Positions 9,487-18,947 of a DNA stretch of 64,000 bases are shown piece by piece; positions within the stretch are counted from its first letter, which is position 1, and every line of letters starts with the position of its first letter. The notes under the pieces were generated by a model. It was not told the DNA's origin. It saw only the letters and a program-made list of their open reading frames with translations, and made no database searches. The stretch spans positions 1,508,501 through 1,572,500 of the forward strand of contig NZ_CP035730.1 in assembly GCF_012222305.1 (NCBI RefSeq), given 5' to 3'. Origin of the DNA: Sulfolobus sp. S-194 (GTDB lineage Archaea > Thermoproteota > Thermoprotei_A > Sulfolobales > Sulfolobaceae). A program made the translations under genes and the position numbers.

Positions 9487-11786
9487 GTAGTTATTGTAGT
9501 TCCATTTTCTTGTATTGCTAAAGGTAGAATAACGTTTGGTTCTACAAACTGATAAACTACAACAATTATATATACTATTGCTTCTCCGCCCACTGCAAGC
9601 TCAGCAGTAACTGGATAAAGTGAAATATATACTGGTCTAAAGTAAGGTAAAACAACATTTGGCAAAATACCACTAGGATTAATTAAAGTAGCATTACCAC
9701 CAAATGCTGAAGATAACTGACTTAAGGATACTGAAAATGGAGCTTGAACTGGACCTTGGTTTAATGCTTGGACTCCTTCAATAAACATGTTAACTATTAG
9801 TGAATTATACGCTCTAGGTGTCCAAGCCATTGGTAATGAATTAGCAATTATTGAAGCTAATTGAGTTTGTCCAGCTTGTGCTAAAGTTGATGCTGTCTCA
9901 TTGACATAAGTGAAGTTGACATAGCTATACATATTATAACCAGCTATAGTTGTCATTGCACCCATCGCCTTAGCAATATCGCCCAAACTTGTAGTATAAC
10001 CTATAAATTCTCCTGGGAAGTTTGTTGGATAACCAATAAACCATACTGATTGCCCAGAACTTGAAATATATTGGGTTACAGCATCGTAGGCCACTATATA
10101 AACTGGTATGGTATAGTTTGGACTACCGTAAGGATACAAATGAAAATCATTCTCTAAAACATTAACAGCAAAAGTCTCATTGTTTAGGAACATTTCTGCC
10201 ATAAGCTTAATTTGAGTGCCGTTAAGTGTATTATTTTCATCAATAACGCTCCGATTACCCACTACTTCAATCCAGTATCCGTAATCCCACCAACTTAGTA
10301 TAAAGGAGTTCTTGGGTGTATTATGATTTATCCAATCCAATGCTGATATCCATGCATAGTTAGTAGTTAAAAATGAGGTTGCCGCATTATAAATAGCTGT
10401 AGGCTCATAACTAATTTCCATCGATATTCCAGCGTCAGCTAATAAGGATACACCAATAATTCCTAGCATAATTAATGGTGCTATTCTTATACCCCTAGAC
10501 TTGCTCTCTGCAAATCTATTTGCAATTTCAGCAACACCTAAACCAGCTAATGCTGCAACAATATATGCAGTATAATTAAACAGATATGGCTGCTCTGAAG
10601 TTCCATAAATACTTGCAACGCCTAAAACTAAGAGCCATAAACCAGATAATTGAGCTCTTCTAGTAATTATGAAGTACATTCCTATAATTGAAAGAAATAA
10701 TGATATTCCGAAATCTTGAATCATTGCTGTTACAGGCTGAGGAATATATTCAGCTACTGTCCTATCTATAGGCACTGAAAACTGAAAGAATGGATTAACT
10801 ATTGCATAATATCTTTGTGGTATTGGAGATTTCCCTAAAGCAGCTAAACCTAAAATTCCTAATGCTAGAATAAACACTATTGCAGCACCGATTAGTATGT
10901 TCTTTGAATCTAATATTTCTTTAGGAATAATTTGTCTAATGTAAAGCTCTATATAAAGGAATAGTGGAATTACAAGGAGTGACAAACCGTGAGCTAATCC
11001 AGACATGAAACCAATATTATTTGGAGCCAACGACGTAAGAAAAGCTGAAGTTACAGCCAATATAGTTAAGGTCTTTGCAGTAATCTCATCATTTTTATTA
11101 AGCAACACTAAGAGGAAAGCAGCAATTGCGAGACTTAAGTCAATGTAAGTATATCCTCCCCATGTAATATTAGCTAAAAATATCATTATACCTGATGGAA
11201 TACCATAAAGAGGGTTCTTTCTCTTAATAGCAAGAGTAACGAAATATATTGAAAAGAGTACAAATACTGCTCCCCATGAAGTTTTTGGCAATCCACCAAG
11301 TAAGTTTTTGTATGTAAGTGATGGAGAAACTGCAACTATAGCAGCTGCAATGTATGCACCAATCCTATTCTCAGTAATTACATCAATAGCCAAAAAGGCA
11401 GCAACTACTCCTAAGCCATCTAAAAGTATATCAGAGAGAACTGCAACTGTATATACTGCATTAGAACCAAATTGCCCATAAAAAGGTAACGAAAACAATG
11501 AGACTAACCATGGTAATCCGATAGTATTTCCTAGTTCTATGAAATAGCCCCATGGAAACCAACCGTGAACATCTGGTGGTACAGCGTACCAGTTTCCACC
11601 ACTCTGAGCAATTAAAAGTGCATTATAGAAAAGATACCATGGGTCAAACTCATTTACACTTTGAGGAAAGGCAAGTATATTCACTGTTCTTATTAAAATC
11701 GATACTATAACTAGTCCACTTATAACAGCAACATCAAGAAACTTAAATTTATCAAATTTAGGAATAACTTTGGTACTTGACTGCAT
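9483..11786 (-). CDS. aglB: Oligosaccharyltransferase AglB (STT3 family)
   Basis: Transfers the lipid-linked glycan to Asn-X-Ser/Thr sites of exported proteins such as S-layer proteins, pilins and archaellins. The 767-residue protein has an N-terminal membrane segment (residues about 18-38), the EFDPW acidic motif at about 46-50 in the first external loop, about a dozen further hydrophobic helices up to residue 455, and then a soluble domain opening with the STT3 signature WWDYG. A last hydrophobic stretch near the C-terminus ([12 protein letters not shown]) is present. A TATA element (TTATATAA, 11808-11815) is centred 26 nt from the start, so the transcript is probably leaderless. The target-rich surface protein at 12143-14272 lies next door. 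Confidence 0.93.
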   Translation of the reverse strand: MQSSTKVIPKFDKFKFLDVAVISGLVIVSILIRTVNILAFPQSVNEFDPWYLFYNALLIAQSGGNWYAVPPDVHGWFPWGYFIELGNTIGLPWLVSLFSLPFYGQFGSNAVYTVAVLSDILLDGLGVVAAFLAIDVITENRIGAYIAAAIVAVSPSLTYKNLLGGLPKTSWGAVFVLFSIYFVTLAIKRKNPLYGIPSGIMIFLANITWGGYTYIDLSLAIAAFLLVLLNKNDEITAKTLTILAVTSAFLTSLAPNNIGFMSGLAHGLSLLVIPLFLYIELYIRQIIPKEILDSKNILIGAAIVFILALGILGLAALGKSPIPQRYYAIVNPFFQFSVPIDRTVAEYIPQPVTAMIQDFGISLFLSIIGMYFIITRRAQLSGLWLLVLGVASIYGTSEQPYLFNYTAYIVAALAGLGVAEIANRFAESKSRGIRIAPLIMLGIIGVSLLADAGISMEISYEPTAIYNAATSFLTTNYAWISALDWINHNTPKNSFILSWWDYGYWIEVVGNRSVIDENNTLNGTQIKLMAEMFLNNETFAVNVLENDFHLYPYGSPNYTIPVYIVAYDAVTQYISSSGQSVWFIGYPTNFPGEFIGYTTSLGDIAKAMGAMTTIAGYNMYSYVNFTYVNETASTLAQAGQTQLASIIANSLPMAWTPRAYNSLIVNMFIEGVQALNQGPVQAPFSVSLSQLSSAFGGNATLINPSGILPNVVLPYFRPVYISLYPVTAELAVGGEAIVYIIVVVYQFVEPNVILPLAIQENGTTITT

Positions 11787-11807
11787 CGAAATACCTATTT
11801 ATTTAGG

Positions 11808-11815
11808 TTATATAA
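11808..11815 (-). promoter_or_regulatory. TATA box of aglB
   Basis: TTATATAA read on the minus strand, centred about 26 nt before the aglB ATG, the spacing of archaeal TATA boxes to the transcription start. This implies a leaderless mRNA. Confidence 0.6.
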
Positions 11816-12045
11816 GCTTAATCCATAAGCACAAATTTGACAAATTAATAAAAATTATATTAAAAATTAAAATTACATATAATAAGATAGTAATTATTTT
11901 AGTATATTAAATCAATATTTTATTTTTATTTATAATCTGCATAAAAATATAAGTAAATTAAGCATATACACCTTAGTTACGATATTTTTTGTGGGAAGTC
12001 ATGAATCAAAAAATTCAAATATCACTTGAGTAATCCATTACTAGA

Positions 12046-12141
12046 GGGGCCGTAGTCTAGCTTGGACTAGGATGCCAGCCTGGGGATACTTCCCTAACCA
12101 CCGGAACGCTGGTGGTCCCGGGTTCAAATCCCGGCGGCCCC
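12046..12141 (+). tRNA. tRNA-Pro (GGG) with 21-nt intron
   Basis: A complete cloverleaf can be folded: acceptor GGGGCCG (12046-12052) with CGGCCCC (12135-12141), anticodon stem CCAGC (12075-12079) with GCTGG (12108-12112), T stem CCGGG/CCCGG around TTCAAAT. The anticodon loop is interrupted by a 21-nt intron at 12086-12106, after position 37. Removing it leaves the 7-nt loop CTGGGGC, anticodon GGG (12082-12084). A bulge-helix-bulge fits: central helix CTGG (12080-12083) with CCGG (12101-12104), 3-nt bulges GGA and AAC on either side, cut by the splicing endonuclease. No CCA is encoded, so the CCA enzyme must add it. The 3' end is 1 nt from the stop codon of the convergent surface protein gene. 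Confidence 0.95.
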
Positions 12142-12142
12142 A

Positions 12143-14272
12143 TTACCAATAATTATCACCCCTTTCTCTTAATATTACCAAAATCATTAACAATGCTATA
12201 ACAAATACAGCTATAACAATTATGGCAGATTTTAAATCTATGTTAGACGTCCGTAAAGGAGCATCTGTATTTTCACCATTTACTATTTTTATTTGAGGAA
12301 CAGAAATTGAAATAACAGTAGAATTAATTACAACTATGTAATTATGTAAGTCATGAATAATGTAAGGAGCAGACTTATAGTAAGCATTAGCCGCATAAAC
12401 TTCTATTTCGTTCTGCCCAATTGTAAGATTAAATGTAAAAGTAGTGTTAGTAGTATTAGTTACTAGCTTACCGTTATTATAAATTAAATAGTATTCGGCA
12501 CCAATAACTTTGCTCCAATTTAGTGATATTGTATTTAACGTAATAGACCAGTTAACAGTTGGCGAGGCCGGCTGAATATAATAAATCAAAGTGAAAGTAT
12601 ATTCTGTTATTCCGGCTGTGTTAATGGCCTCTAAAGATATATTATAAACACCAAATGGAACTTTAACGAAATACGAAGTATTTGTGGTACTTACATTAAG
12701 TAAAACAATATTTTCTTTACTTACTGTTAATATATATTTAGCCTTAGAAGTAGAGTTCCAACTTACTAGAAAACCATTTATCTTTTTATATACTGTTACT
12801 GTAAGATTAGCTTTTGATGCGGCTATAAAAGAAACTTCGGTAATACTACTATTCCCAATTTTATTATACGCAATAAGCTCTATAGTATAAAGCTTTCCAG
12901 CCGTTAAATTGGTAAGCACATATGATGTAATATTACCCACGTTTACTCCTTTGCCATTTATATAAAGATAATAACCCTCAATAGGATATCCTCCATCAAA
13001 TGTATCATACCAAGTTAGAGTCGCATTAAGGTTGCCGATTTTTACTTTAATAACTGGCGGATTAGGAACTGAAGATGGAGTTGCAGAAACAATATCTGAA
13101 GGTGCACCATTTCCAAGAGAATTATATGGAATTATTTGAATATAATACGTTACACCATCCTTTAAATGCTTAATAGTATATGAAGTTACATTTCCTACAT
13201 TTATAGTTACTTTTTGAGAAAAGTTTGACCAGTAAGTTATATAATATCCAGAGGTGTTTGTATCATACCATTTTAATGTAATAGTTTCGTTACCACTTGC
13301 TACTGACGCTATTTGGGGTTTAGGCGGAGGAAGATAAATTGAAACTGTTTGCATTGCATTGGAAGGAATGTTACCTGGTCCAAAACCACCTAGGATAATT
13401 AACCTATTCCCTATCTGTACGCTGGTACTAAATTGCGTAGGTATTTGCTCCTGAATATTCGTATTTCGCCATGTGCCATTATAATAATATAATATCTCTC
13501 CTAGCTGGTATGCTCCATTAATATAGTATAACCCTCCAACAAGGTACAAATACCCATTATAATATCCCAAGACTCCACCTGCTTCAACACCCGGTAATGA
13601 AGGAAATGAAATCCATGTATTATTTTCTGGGTAATAAACAAAAACTGAGGAAGTTAGAGTCGCAGACTGAGTAAATCCACCAACTACAAATAAGGCTGAA
13701 CCGTTAAAATAGTACGCAGAATATGCTAATCTTAAAGGAGCATTACCAATAATTTCCCAAGAATTTGTCTTTAAATTATATACTTGAATATAATTTACTG
13801 GGGGAACTAAAGAATTACCAGAGTAATTCATACCACCTATAACGTAAATCTTATAGTCATAGGAGAATACAATTGCACCATAAACTGGAATTGGCATGGA
13901 ATTAGTTATTACTTTCCACCCGTTTCCAATAAACTTAAGAATACCACCAAATATGGAAGTTGAATTAGCCCCACCTACTACATAAAGAGTATTATTACAT
14001 ACAGTTGCACCAGCTGAAGATAAAGTGAAAGGAAGACTAGGACCTAAATACCAACTTCCATTCTCATAAATGTATACGGAACTAACAGGAGTACTATATA
14101 AATTTTCTCCGCCAATAAGGAAAATTTTACCATCGTAATAAGCTGATGTAGCATAAACCAGAGAGTCTGGAATTGCTTGATTTATAGAAGTGGTAAATTC
14201 TATGTAAGCCGAACTTAGTGTAGGGAAAATCAATATTACTAAAACCAAAGCCAAAAGGGTATGCCGTTTCAT
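12143..14272 (-). CDS. Secreted, membrane-anchored kelch / fibronectin type III protein
   Basis: A 709-residue extracellular protein. Residues 1-22 form a signal peptide (hydrophobic core LLALVLVILIF). Residues about 25-310 hold kelch repeats recognisable by recurring IYVIGGM, LYVVGGA, LFVVGGF and LYLVGGL strands, predicting a beta-propeller. Residues about 315-640 hold about three or four fibronectin type III-like modules (ITLKWYDTN, ATLTWYDTF, FLVSWNST, ISLNWSKV). A single membrane helix at about 680-700 with a short charged tail anchors it outside the cell. It has many NxS/T sites, fitting a substrate of the neighbouring AglB. The ligand is unknown; adhesion or carbohydrate binding would fit the fold. 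Confidence 0.8.
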   Translation of the reverse strand: MKRHTLLALVLVILIFPTLSSAYIEFTTSINQAIPDSLVYATSAYYDGKIFLIGGENLYSTPVSSVYIYENGSWYLGPSLPFTLSSAGATVCNNTLYVVGGANSTSIFGGILKFIGNGWKVITNSMPIPVYGAIVFSYDYKIYVIGGMNYSGNSLVPPVNYIQVYNLKTNSWEIIGNAPLRLAYSAYYFNGSALFVVGGFTQSATLTSSVFVYYPENNTWISFPSLPGVEAGGVLGYYNGYLYLVGGLYYINGAYQLGEILYYYNGTWRNTNIQEQIPTQFSTSVQIGNRLIILGGFGPGNIPSNAMQTVSIYLPPPKPQIASVASGNETITLKWYDTNTSGYYITYWSNFSQKVTINVGNVTSYTIKHLKDGVTYYIQIIPYNSLGNGAPSDIVSATPSSVPNPPVIKVKIGNLNATLTWYDTFDGGYPIEGYYLYINGKGVNVGNITSYVLTNLTAGKLYTIELIAYNKIGNSSITEVSFIAASKANLTVTVYKKINGFLVSWNSTSKAKYILTVSKENIVLLNVSTTNTSYFVKVPFGVYNISLEAINTAGITEYTFTLIYYIQPASPTVNWSITLNTISLNWSKVIGAEYYLIYNNGKLVTNTTNTTFTFNLTIGQNEIEVYAANAYYKSAPYIIHDLHNYIVVINSTVISISVPQIKIVNGENTDAPLRTSNIDLKSAIIVIAVFVIALLMILVILRERGDNYW

Positions 14273-14318
14273 GATTTACTAATCTATTAAATAATACTTT
14301 ATAAATCCTACCACAAGA

Positions 14319-15056
14319 TTAGCTAAAATACTTTGAGACTATCCAATAGGTTAAACTCTCGAAAAGCCTAGCAAACTTTAGAAAGTATGGTTCAATCTTT
14401 AATTTAGAAGGAACATAAATCTCTCTCTTTCCAGTCTTTATAGCTTTTACAACTGCATTAGCAACCTTATCTGGAGTTACTGCATATTTGCTAAAAGCGT
14501 CTTCCGAATTCTTAAATGAAGGATGAGACGTAAAATTAGTTTTAACTGGTCCCGGGTAAATGCCACTAACTTTAACGTTATATTTTCTAGCTTCTGCCCA
14601 AAGAGCATTAGTAAATTGGGCTAATCCAGCTTTAGCAGCTGAATAAACAATAAGCTTAGGCGTAGCAATATATGCCGCTTCAGAGACAATATTAATTATA
14701 CTACCTTCCCTCTGCCTTACCATAATAGGATATACAGACTTAATAAAATATAGTGGTGCGATAAAAAGTGTCTTTATCATATACTCTTCTTCATCTAAAG
14801 GTGTTTCAAGAAAAGAACCATAGATACCAAAACCTGCATTATTAACTAATACATCTATTCTGCCAAACTTCTCATATACATCCTTCACAATTCTAAAATC
14901 ATTTTCCTTATCTGTAACATCAGCCTCATATATAATATCACCAACTTCTGGTTTACTCCTAGATACAGAAACCACAGTATATCCCTCATTTTTCAGCTTA
15001 AGAACTGTAGCCTTACCAATACCTTTGGAAGCACCAGTTACAATAGCAACTTTCAC
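14319..15056 (-). CDS. Short-chain dehydrogenase/reductase
   Basis: A 245-residue classical SDR. It has the cofactor-binding TGASKGIG at residues 7-14, the NNAG motif (VLVNNAGFG) near 85, and the catalytic YSAAK near 150 preceded by an active-site serine (NIVSEA). The acidic/basic pattern after the second strand (SVSRSKPE) leans toward NADP(H). The substrate cannot be predicted. The C-terminal 30 residues are hydrophobic and may touch the membrane. Confidence 0.88.
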   Translation of the reverse strand: MKVAIVTGASKGIGKATVLKLKNEGYTVVSVSRSKPEVGDIIYEADVTDKENDFRIVKDVYEKFGRIDVLVNNAGFGIYGSFLETPLDEEEYMIKTLFIAPLYFIKSVYPIMVRQREGSIINIVSEAAYIATPKLIVYSAAKAGLAQFTNALWAEARKYNVKVSGIYPGPVKTNFTSHPSFKNSEDAFSKYAVTPDKVANAVVKAIKTGKREIYVPSKLKIEPYFLKFARLFESLTYWIVSKYFS

Positions 15057-15090
15057 ACTCTATTTTACCTTAAACCATAATCATAAACTT

Positions 15091-15771
15091 TTACTCAAAT
15101 GCTTTTCTAAAGTTTCTTTCTACAACCTTATTAACTTCCTCTTCTGAAATCCCTTTAAGTTTAGAAATTTCTTTAATTGCTTCAGTTATATGTACTGGTT
15201 CTAATAATCTGCCTTTATACTCGTAGCCACCATCACTTTCTGTTAATATTATATCCAAAGAAGCCTTAATAACTATATTCTGATGTTTTTTCTGAAAAGT
15301 TACTGAAGGATTTACAGTTATAAAATAACCAGATCCTTCTATTTCTTTTAATAAATTTTCTGGTCCAGTATACCAGTGGAAGATCGCTCTTTTAACATTA
15401 TGCTTCTGTAGGATATTGAAAGCATCCTCCCATGCATCGAGAGCGTGGACGTTAATAAGCTTTTTCTGGTTCGAAGCCTCTTCAGCAAAAGCCTCAAAAT
15501 ATTTTAATTGAACGGATTTATCAGCCTTAGCATATCTATAATCTAATCCTACTTCCCCAATAAAATCAGCCTTTTTTGTCAACCCTAAAACCTTATTTAA
15601 ATTCTCTTCATGAACCTTCCATGGGTGTATTCCAATACCAGCTAAAATATCTGTAGATTTTAAAGAAAGAGTCTCTATAGAAGTAGAATAATCCATTGAA
15701 ACAGCTGCTATTATGAAGTTTTCATATTTTTTCTTTAAATAAGAATAATGACAATGAGCATCATAATACAT
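15091..15771 (-). CDS. TatD-like metal-dependent hydrolase
   Basis: A 226-residue TIM-barrel hydrolase of the TatD family. Metal ligands are visible as DAHCH at residues 4-8, GEVGLDYRY near 93, NVHALDAW near 120, a histidine in AIFHWYTG near 147, and the late aspartate in LTESDGGYEY near 187. TatD family members are 3'-5' DNA/RNA exonucleases; this short form may differ in substrate. It lies alone between the SDR gene and a small membrane protein gene. Confidence 0.82.
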   Translation of the reverse strand: MYYDAHCHYSYLKKKYENFIIAAVSMDYSTSIETLSLKSTDILAGIGIHPWKVHEENLNKVLGLTKKADFIGEVGLDYRYAKADKSVQLKYFEAFAEEASNQKKLINVHALDAWEDAFNILQKHNVKRAIFHWYTGPENLLKEIEGSGYFITVNPSVTFQKKHQNIVIKASLDIILTESDGGYEYKGRLLEPVHITEAIKEISKLKGISEEEVNKVVERNFRKAFE

Positions 15772-15795
15772 ACATAAAAAGAAAAAAGATATGAC

Positions 15796-16206
15796 TTAAT
15801 AAATTTCATTTACGCTGATGTTTATCTTACCATAGAAATTATAAAACTCTAATTCTAATTTACCACCACCAATAAAGTGTTTGTAGAAGTCGGTACCAGA
15901 ATATGTTGTAATGAGAGTAGAATTGTCATACACTTTTACATTAAACGGAGTGCCTGACTTAATAGTTAGGCTAATATTTCCAGAGCCTGGAAGATTAATA
16001 GGATAAACATATGTACCAGAAGAATTTGCATAAACACTTATAGCAGATGAATAGTTAAAGTAGTGCGTAACGTGAGTCATAGTGGTTGTATCTACATATT
16101 TTGCGTTTGAGGATGGATTCGAAGTTATATAATGATTAAAATAGTATTCGTATCCAATTACAGCTAATAAGATTAGAAAAGTAGCTATGAGGATCTTGCC
16201 TAGCAT
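15796..16206 (-). CDS. Small membrane-anchored extracellular protein, unknown function
   Basis: About 136 residues from the ATG at 16206. The N-terminus is one membrane helix (LIATFLILLAVIGYEYYF), followed by a Ser/Thr/Asn-rich external domain rich in predicted beta strand. An upstream in-frame start at 16269 exists but would add a positively charged tail lying inside the MFS gene. I prefer 16206 because an A/T-rich TATA-like element (TATATATTTATA on the minus strand, about 16220-16240) sits at the right distance for a leaderless transcript. No family recognised. Confidence 0.65.
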   Translation of the reverse strand: MLGKILIATFLILLAVIGYEYYFNHYITSNPSSNAKYVDTTTMTHVTHYFNYSSAISVYANSSGTYVYPINLPGSGNISLTIKSGTPFNVKVYDNSTLITTYSGTDFYKHFIGGGKLELEFYNFYGKINISVNEIY

Positions 16207-16246
16207 ATTTTCTAACTGAAAAGATATAAATATATAAAATCGAGAA

Positions 16247-17425
16247 CTAGATATTACTTTTCTGAACACGTGACGCGACGGTACTGCTTTTCCATGTTGC
16301 CAGGGTTAAGAAAACAATAGCTAAAGAAGCATAACCCATTATTAATCCCCATTTGCCAGCTGAAGCTATACCAAAAGAATTAACTAATGCACCCATAATA
16401 ATACTACCTATACCACCTATTATACTCCCTAAGTTATATGTTAAACCAGTTAACATACCTCTGATCTCTATAGGGACAGATTCAACAATTAGTAATGGCG
16501 CTAATGGCCAAAAACCAGTAGTAACAGTATATAAAAGTAAACCGAACGTAATCAAATTGGACTTCTCAACCACAGCCAACATAAACGGCAAACCTACTAT
16601 CTCACCAATAACACCATACATTATTAACTTCCTCTTACTAAATTTGTCTGAAGCCCTACCAAATACTATAAAGGAGATTGCTAACAAAACGTTAGATAAG
16701 AACATTAAAAAGCCTACGTAATCTTTGCTTATTTGAATACTTTCAAGAAATTCTGGGTATACTGAGAAAATTGAATAATATGAGAAAAACATTCCAGAAA
16801 TAACAATAGTACTCCTTATTATAACTGATAAGTAGTCGGACACATTAACTTGGGTCTTCATATTTTCTTTCTTAAATGTTTTTACATCACTAACCTTAGC
16901 CAAAATATAAGGAACTAGAAAAATCGGTATCGCACCAGTTAAAAGAAATATCCTCCAATTTGTAGAAAAGAAAATGTAAACAAGTCCAGTTAAGGCATAG
17001 CCTAGCCCATAACCGGCTTGAACTATTCCATTTATTATTCCCCTCATTGAGACTGGTGCATTTTCATAAGCAATAACAGTACCAGCAGTCCACTGTGCAC
17101 CCATAAAGAGTCCTTGAAAACTTCTAGCCAATAAAAGCATAAAAACGTTAGGGGATAATGCTAATAAAACTTGAGATAAAGAGTATCCTGCAGTACCTAT
17201 ATTTAAAACCAATTTCCTTCCATAGATATCTGCAAACTTGCCGAATACATAACCACCGATTACTCTAAAAATTAAGCCTAAGGAAAAAAGTAACGTACCA
17301 ATAACTGTTGATGCACCAAAACACTTATACAATTCTTCATAAACATAAGTAATAATTAGAAGATCATAAATATTACCAGCCCATGCAAATGTAGAAGCAA
17401 TTGTTGCGTGGACCCATTTTTCCAT
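16247..17425 (-). CDS. Major facilitator superfamily transporter
   Basis: A 392-residue transporter with about 12 hydrophobic helices. The loop 2-3 signature GKFADIYGRKL is present near residue 60, and a second copy (GRASDKFSKRKL) near 255 marks the internal repeat. Length and motifs match the sialate/aromatic acid-type MFS proteins common in Sulfolobales. Substrate unknown. One of three MFS transporters in this window. Confidence 0.88.
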   Translation of the reverse strand: MEKWVHATIASTFAWAGNIYDLLIITYVYEELYKCFGASTVIGTLLFSLGLIFRVIGGYVFGKFADIYGRKLVLNIGTAGYSLSQVLLALSPNVFMLLLARSFQGLFMGAQWTAGTVIAYENAPVSMRGIINGIVQAGYGLGYALTGLVYIFFSTNWRIFLLTGAIPIFLVPYILAKVSDVKTFKKENMKTQVNVSDYLSVIIRSTIVISGMFFSYYSIFSVYPEFLESIQISKDYVGFLMFLSNVLLAISFIVFGRASDKFSKRKLIMYGVIGEIVGLPFMLAVVEKSNLITFGLLLYTVTTGFWPLAPLLIVESVPIEIRGMLTGLTYNLGSIIGGIGSIIMGALVNSFGIASAGKWGLIMGYASLAIVFLTLATWKSSTVASRVQKSNI

Positions 17426-18186
17426 ATATAAATACTAATGTAAAGGGGTTTAAACTTCTATTTTGATAAAAAGAATAAGAATATTTAAATTTTGTATTAT
17501 CAAATAAGTAATTATAATATTAGATTGAGTGAGCAAATTATCCCTATTGTATTAACTATGTCGCATCTTTGTGATTTTGACATGTAAGAATCGTTATTTA
17601 ATACATATACTCATTATAGAGAGCTCAAACTTTCATAGTAAATAGTAGTTAAGTAATTACTATTTACTCAGCCTTATCGCTCTTTCTTCAATATGAACCA
17701 TAAATTAGTCTGATTAATATAACCATGAGTGTTATTTATATTGTTGACTCCTTATTTGATAGCTATAAAAGGATTAAAAGTAGCTAAAGAGTGCAGGCAC
17801 AGTGTTATTATTAAAATATTTATATTTTGTATTTAAACAAAGTATATAAAGACATTATCTTAGCATCTGCTCTTTATAAAGATTTTCATTAATTAATAAA
17901 TTCATACCTTAATGACGGCAAAATGGATTATATTTACAATAAAACTCTTTTCTTTATTAAATTTCTAAAACATATTAAGATTTGGATGAGATAATAAATA
18001 TATAGAACTTTGTTTATTATGATAGTTATTTAAAAATTATTAACGTTATAATACGAATAGTTTCGGTCAACTCTCTCTAATATACTTATAACTTATTTAA
18101 GGGAAGGCTTCAATATTAAGTTTTACGTAGTATAGGGTATAGAGAATATATTAATAGACCTTGGAGTGTAATATTGGTGAATTACA
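17426..18186. other. Long A/T-rich intergenic region
   Basis: No supported gene in these 760 bases. The notable item is a perfect 11-bp inverted repeat at 17637-17668. The promoter of the zinc-ribbon gene is at the right end (TATA-like GAATATATTA at about 18141-18150). Confidence 0.5.
17637..17668. repeat. Perfect 11-bp inverted repeat
   Basis: AGTAAATAGTA at 17637-17647 and its exact complement TACTATTTACT at 17658-17668, separated by 10 nt. It could be an operator for a dimeric regulator or part of a decayed element. It lies 212 nt upstream of the MFS start and about 520 nt from the next rightward gene, so its target is unclear. Confidence 0.6.
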
Positions 18187-18396
18187 ATTCCCATAAAATA
18201 TGTTTGTAGAAATTGTGGTTATATTTTGTATAAATTTGAAAAGGTAGGACAGGATTTTTATGGAGTAAGAACCCCTTCAGAAATTAAAATAATATTTGGC
18301 GGTAAATGTCCTAAATGTGGTCACGAATTATCTACTCCTAAACTTGAAGATATACATATAAAGGTTAGAAATAAGATAAAACCAGTAATAGAATAA
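18187..18396 (+). CDS. Small zinc-ribbon protein with apparent ATT start
   Basis: A 69-codon frame encoding a compact zinc ribbon: CRNCG at the N-terminus and CPKCGH about 37 residues later, separated by a YKFEKVGQDFYGV segment, as in small Sulfolobales zinc-ribbon proteins of unknown function. The frame has no methionine at all and no in-frame ATG, GTG or TTG ahead of the first cysteine pair; a stop (TGA) at 18178-18180 closes it upstream. GGTGA at 18176-18180 stands 6 nt before ATT at 18187, the best start. The coding sequence is undamaged, which argues against a pseudogene, but a lost start codon is the alternative. Confidence 0.55.
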   Translation: MPIKYVCRNCGYILYKFEKVGQDFYGVRTPSEIKIIFGGKCPKCGHELSTPKLEDIHIKVRNKIKPVIE

Positions 18397-18611
18397 ATTT
18401 AGATAATAACGTTTTAAATTAAAGAACGTCTTCTTCAACTAATATTAATAAATTATATTTATCAAAATTGAGAATATTTAGATAAATAAATTAAAAATTT
18501 TTCGTTAAGATAACAGTAATTAGCATTATAGCGATAAAGATATAGAACTGAAGGATTTTTATTTCACTTTTATATTCTTCTTTATTACTACTGAGTGTGG
18601 ACAAAGTATCT

Positions 18612-18726
18612 TCATTAAGTTATTTATATTTCTATAAATTTTTAGTAAATAGTAATATGTTAATTCAATATTTATATTCCTTATAAAGAAAGTCATTTAA
18701 TAAATTTATATGCAAATAATGACATT
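18612..18726. repeat. Dispersed A/T-rich repeat, copy A
   Basis: About 115 bp similar to 61691-61796. Shared blocks include TCATTAAG, TATTTATATTTCTATAAATT, TTAATT(C/T)AATATTTAT, TATAAAGAAA and a GCAAATAA/ACAAATAA stretch, in the same order and orientation, with one indel of about 10 nt. Identity by eye is roughly 75-80%. Confidence 0.6.
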
Positions 18727-18782
18727 ATGGCGTTTAGTAATAAATCTTTCGTCAAACTTCGAGTATAGTATCAGCTAACATT

Positions 18783-18811
18783 GCCACGCGAGTCATTTCA
18801 ACCCACGTGGC
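18783..18811. repeat. Hairpin resembling an IS200/IS605-type end
   Basis: GCCACG (18783-18788) pairs with CGTGGC (18806-18811) around a 17-nt loop containing GAGTCATTTCAACCC, followed by TATTAAGGGGAGGG. A similarly built hairpin followed by TTAAGGGC occurs on the minus strand near 39.45 kb. Transposable-element ends of the IS200/IS605 group have such subterminal hairpins, but no transposase remains here. Tentative. Confidence 0.25.
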
Positions 18812-18850
18812 TATTAAGGGGAGGGATCTTCAATTACTTTGTCTCATCGG

Positions 18851-18871
18851 CCTATTATTATACCTAATAGG
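18851..18871. repeat. Short hairpin upstream of the winged-helix gene
   Basis: CCTATTA (18851-18857) pairs with TAATAGG (18865-18871), with outer CATC/GATG complementarity. It lies about 80-100 nt before the 18948 gene and could be an operator or a terminator of an upstream transcript. Confidence 0.35.
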
Positions 18872-18947
18872 ATACACTGATGGAAGCTTTAAATAAACAT
18901 ATATGAAGTATTACTTAATTCATCTCAAGTAAGCTTAATAATATTGA

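Larger units (their letters stand above)
18397..18947. other. Intergenic region with dispersed repeat and hairpins
   Basis: No gene supported. It holds copy A of a dispersed repeat (18612-18726), a GCCACG/CGTGGC hairpin (18783-18811) and a CCTATTA/TAATAGG hairpin (18851-18871) upstream of the next gene. Each is listed separately. Confidence 0.5.

Noticed and set aside
12684..12890. 68-codon plus-strand frame
   Set aside because: Antisense shadow of the kelch/fibronectin gene.
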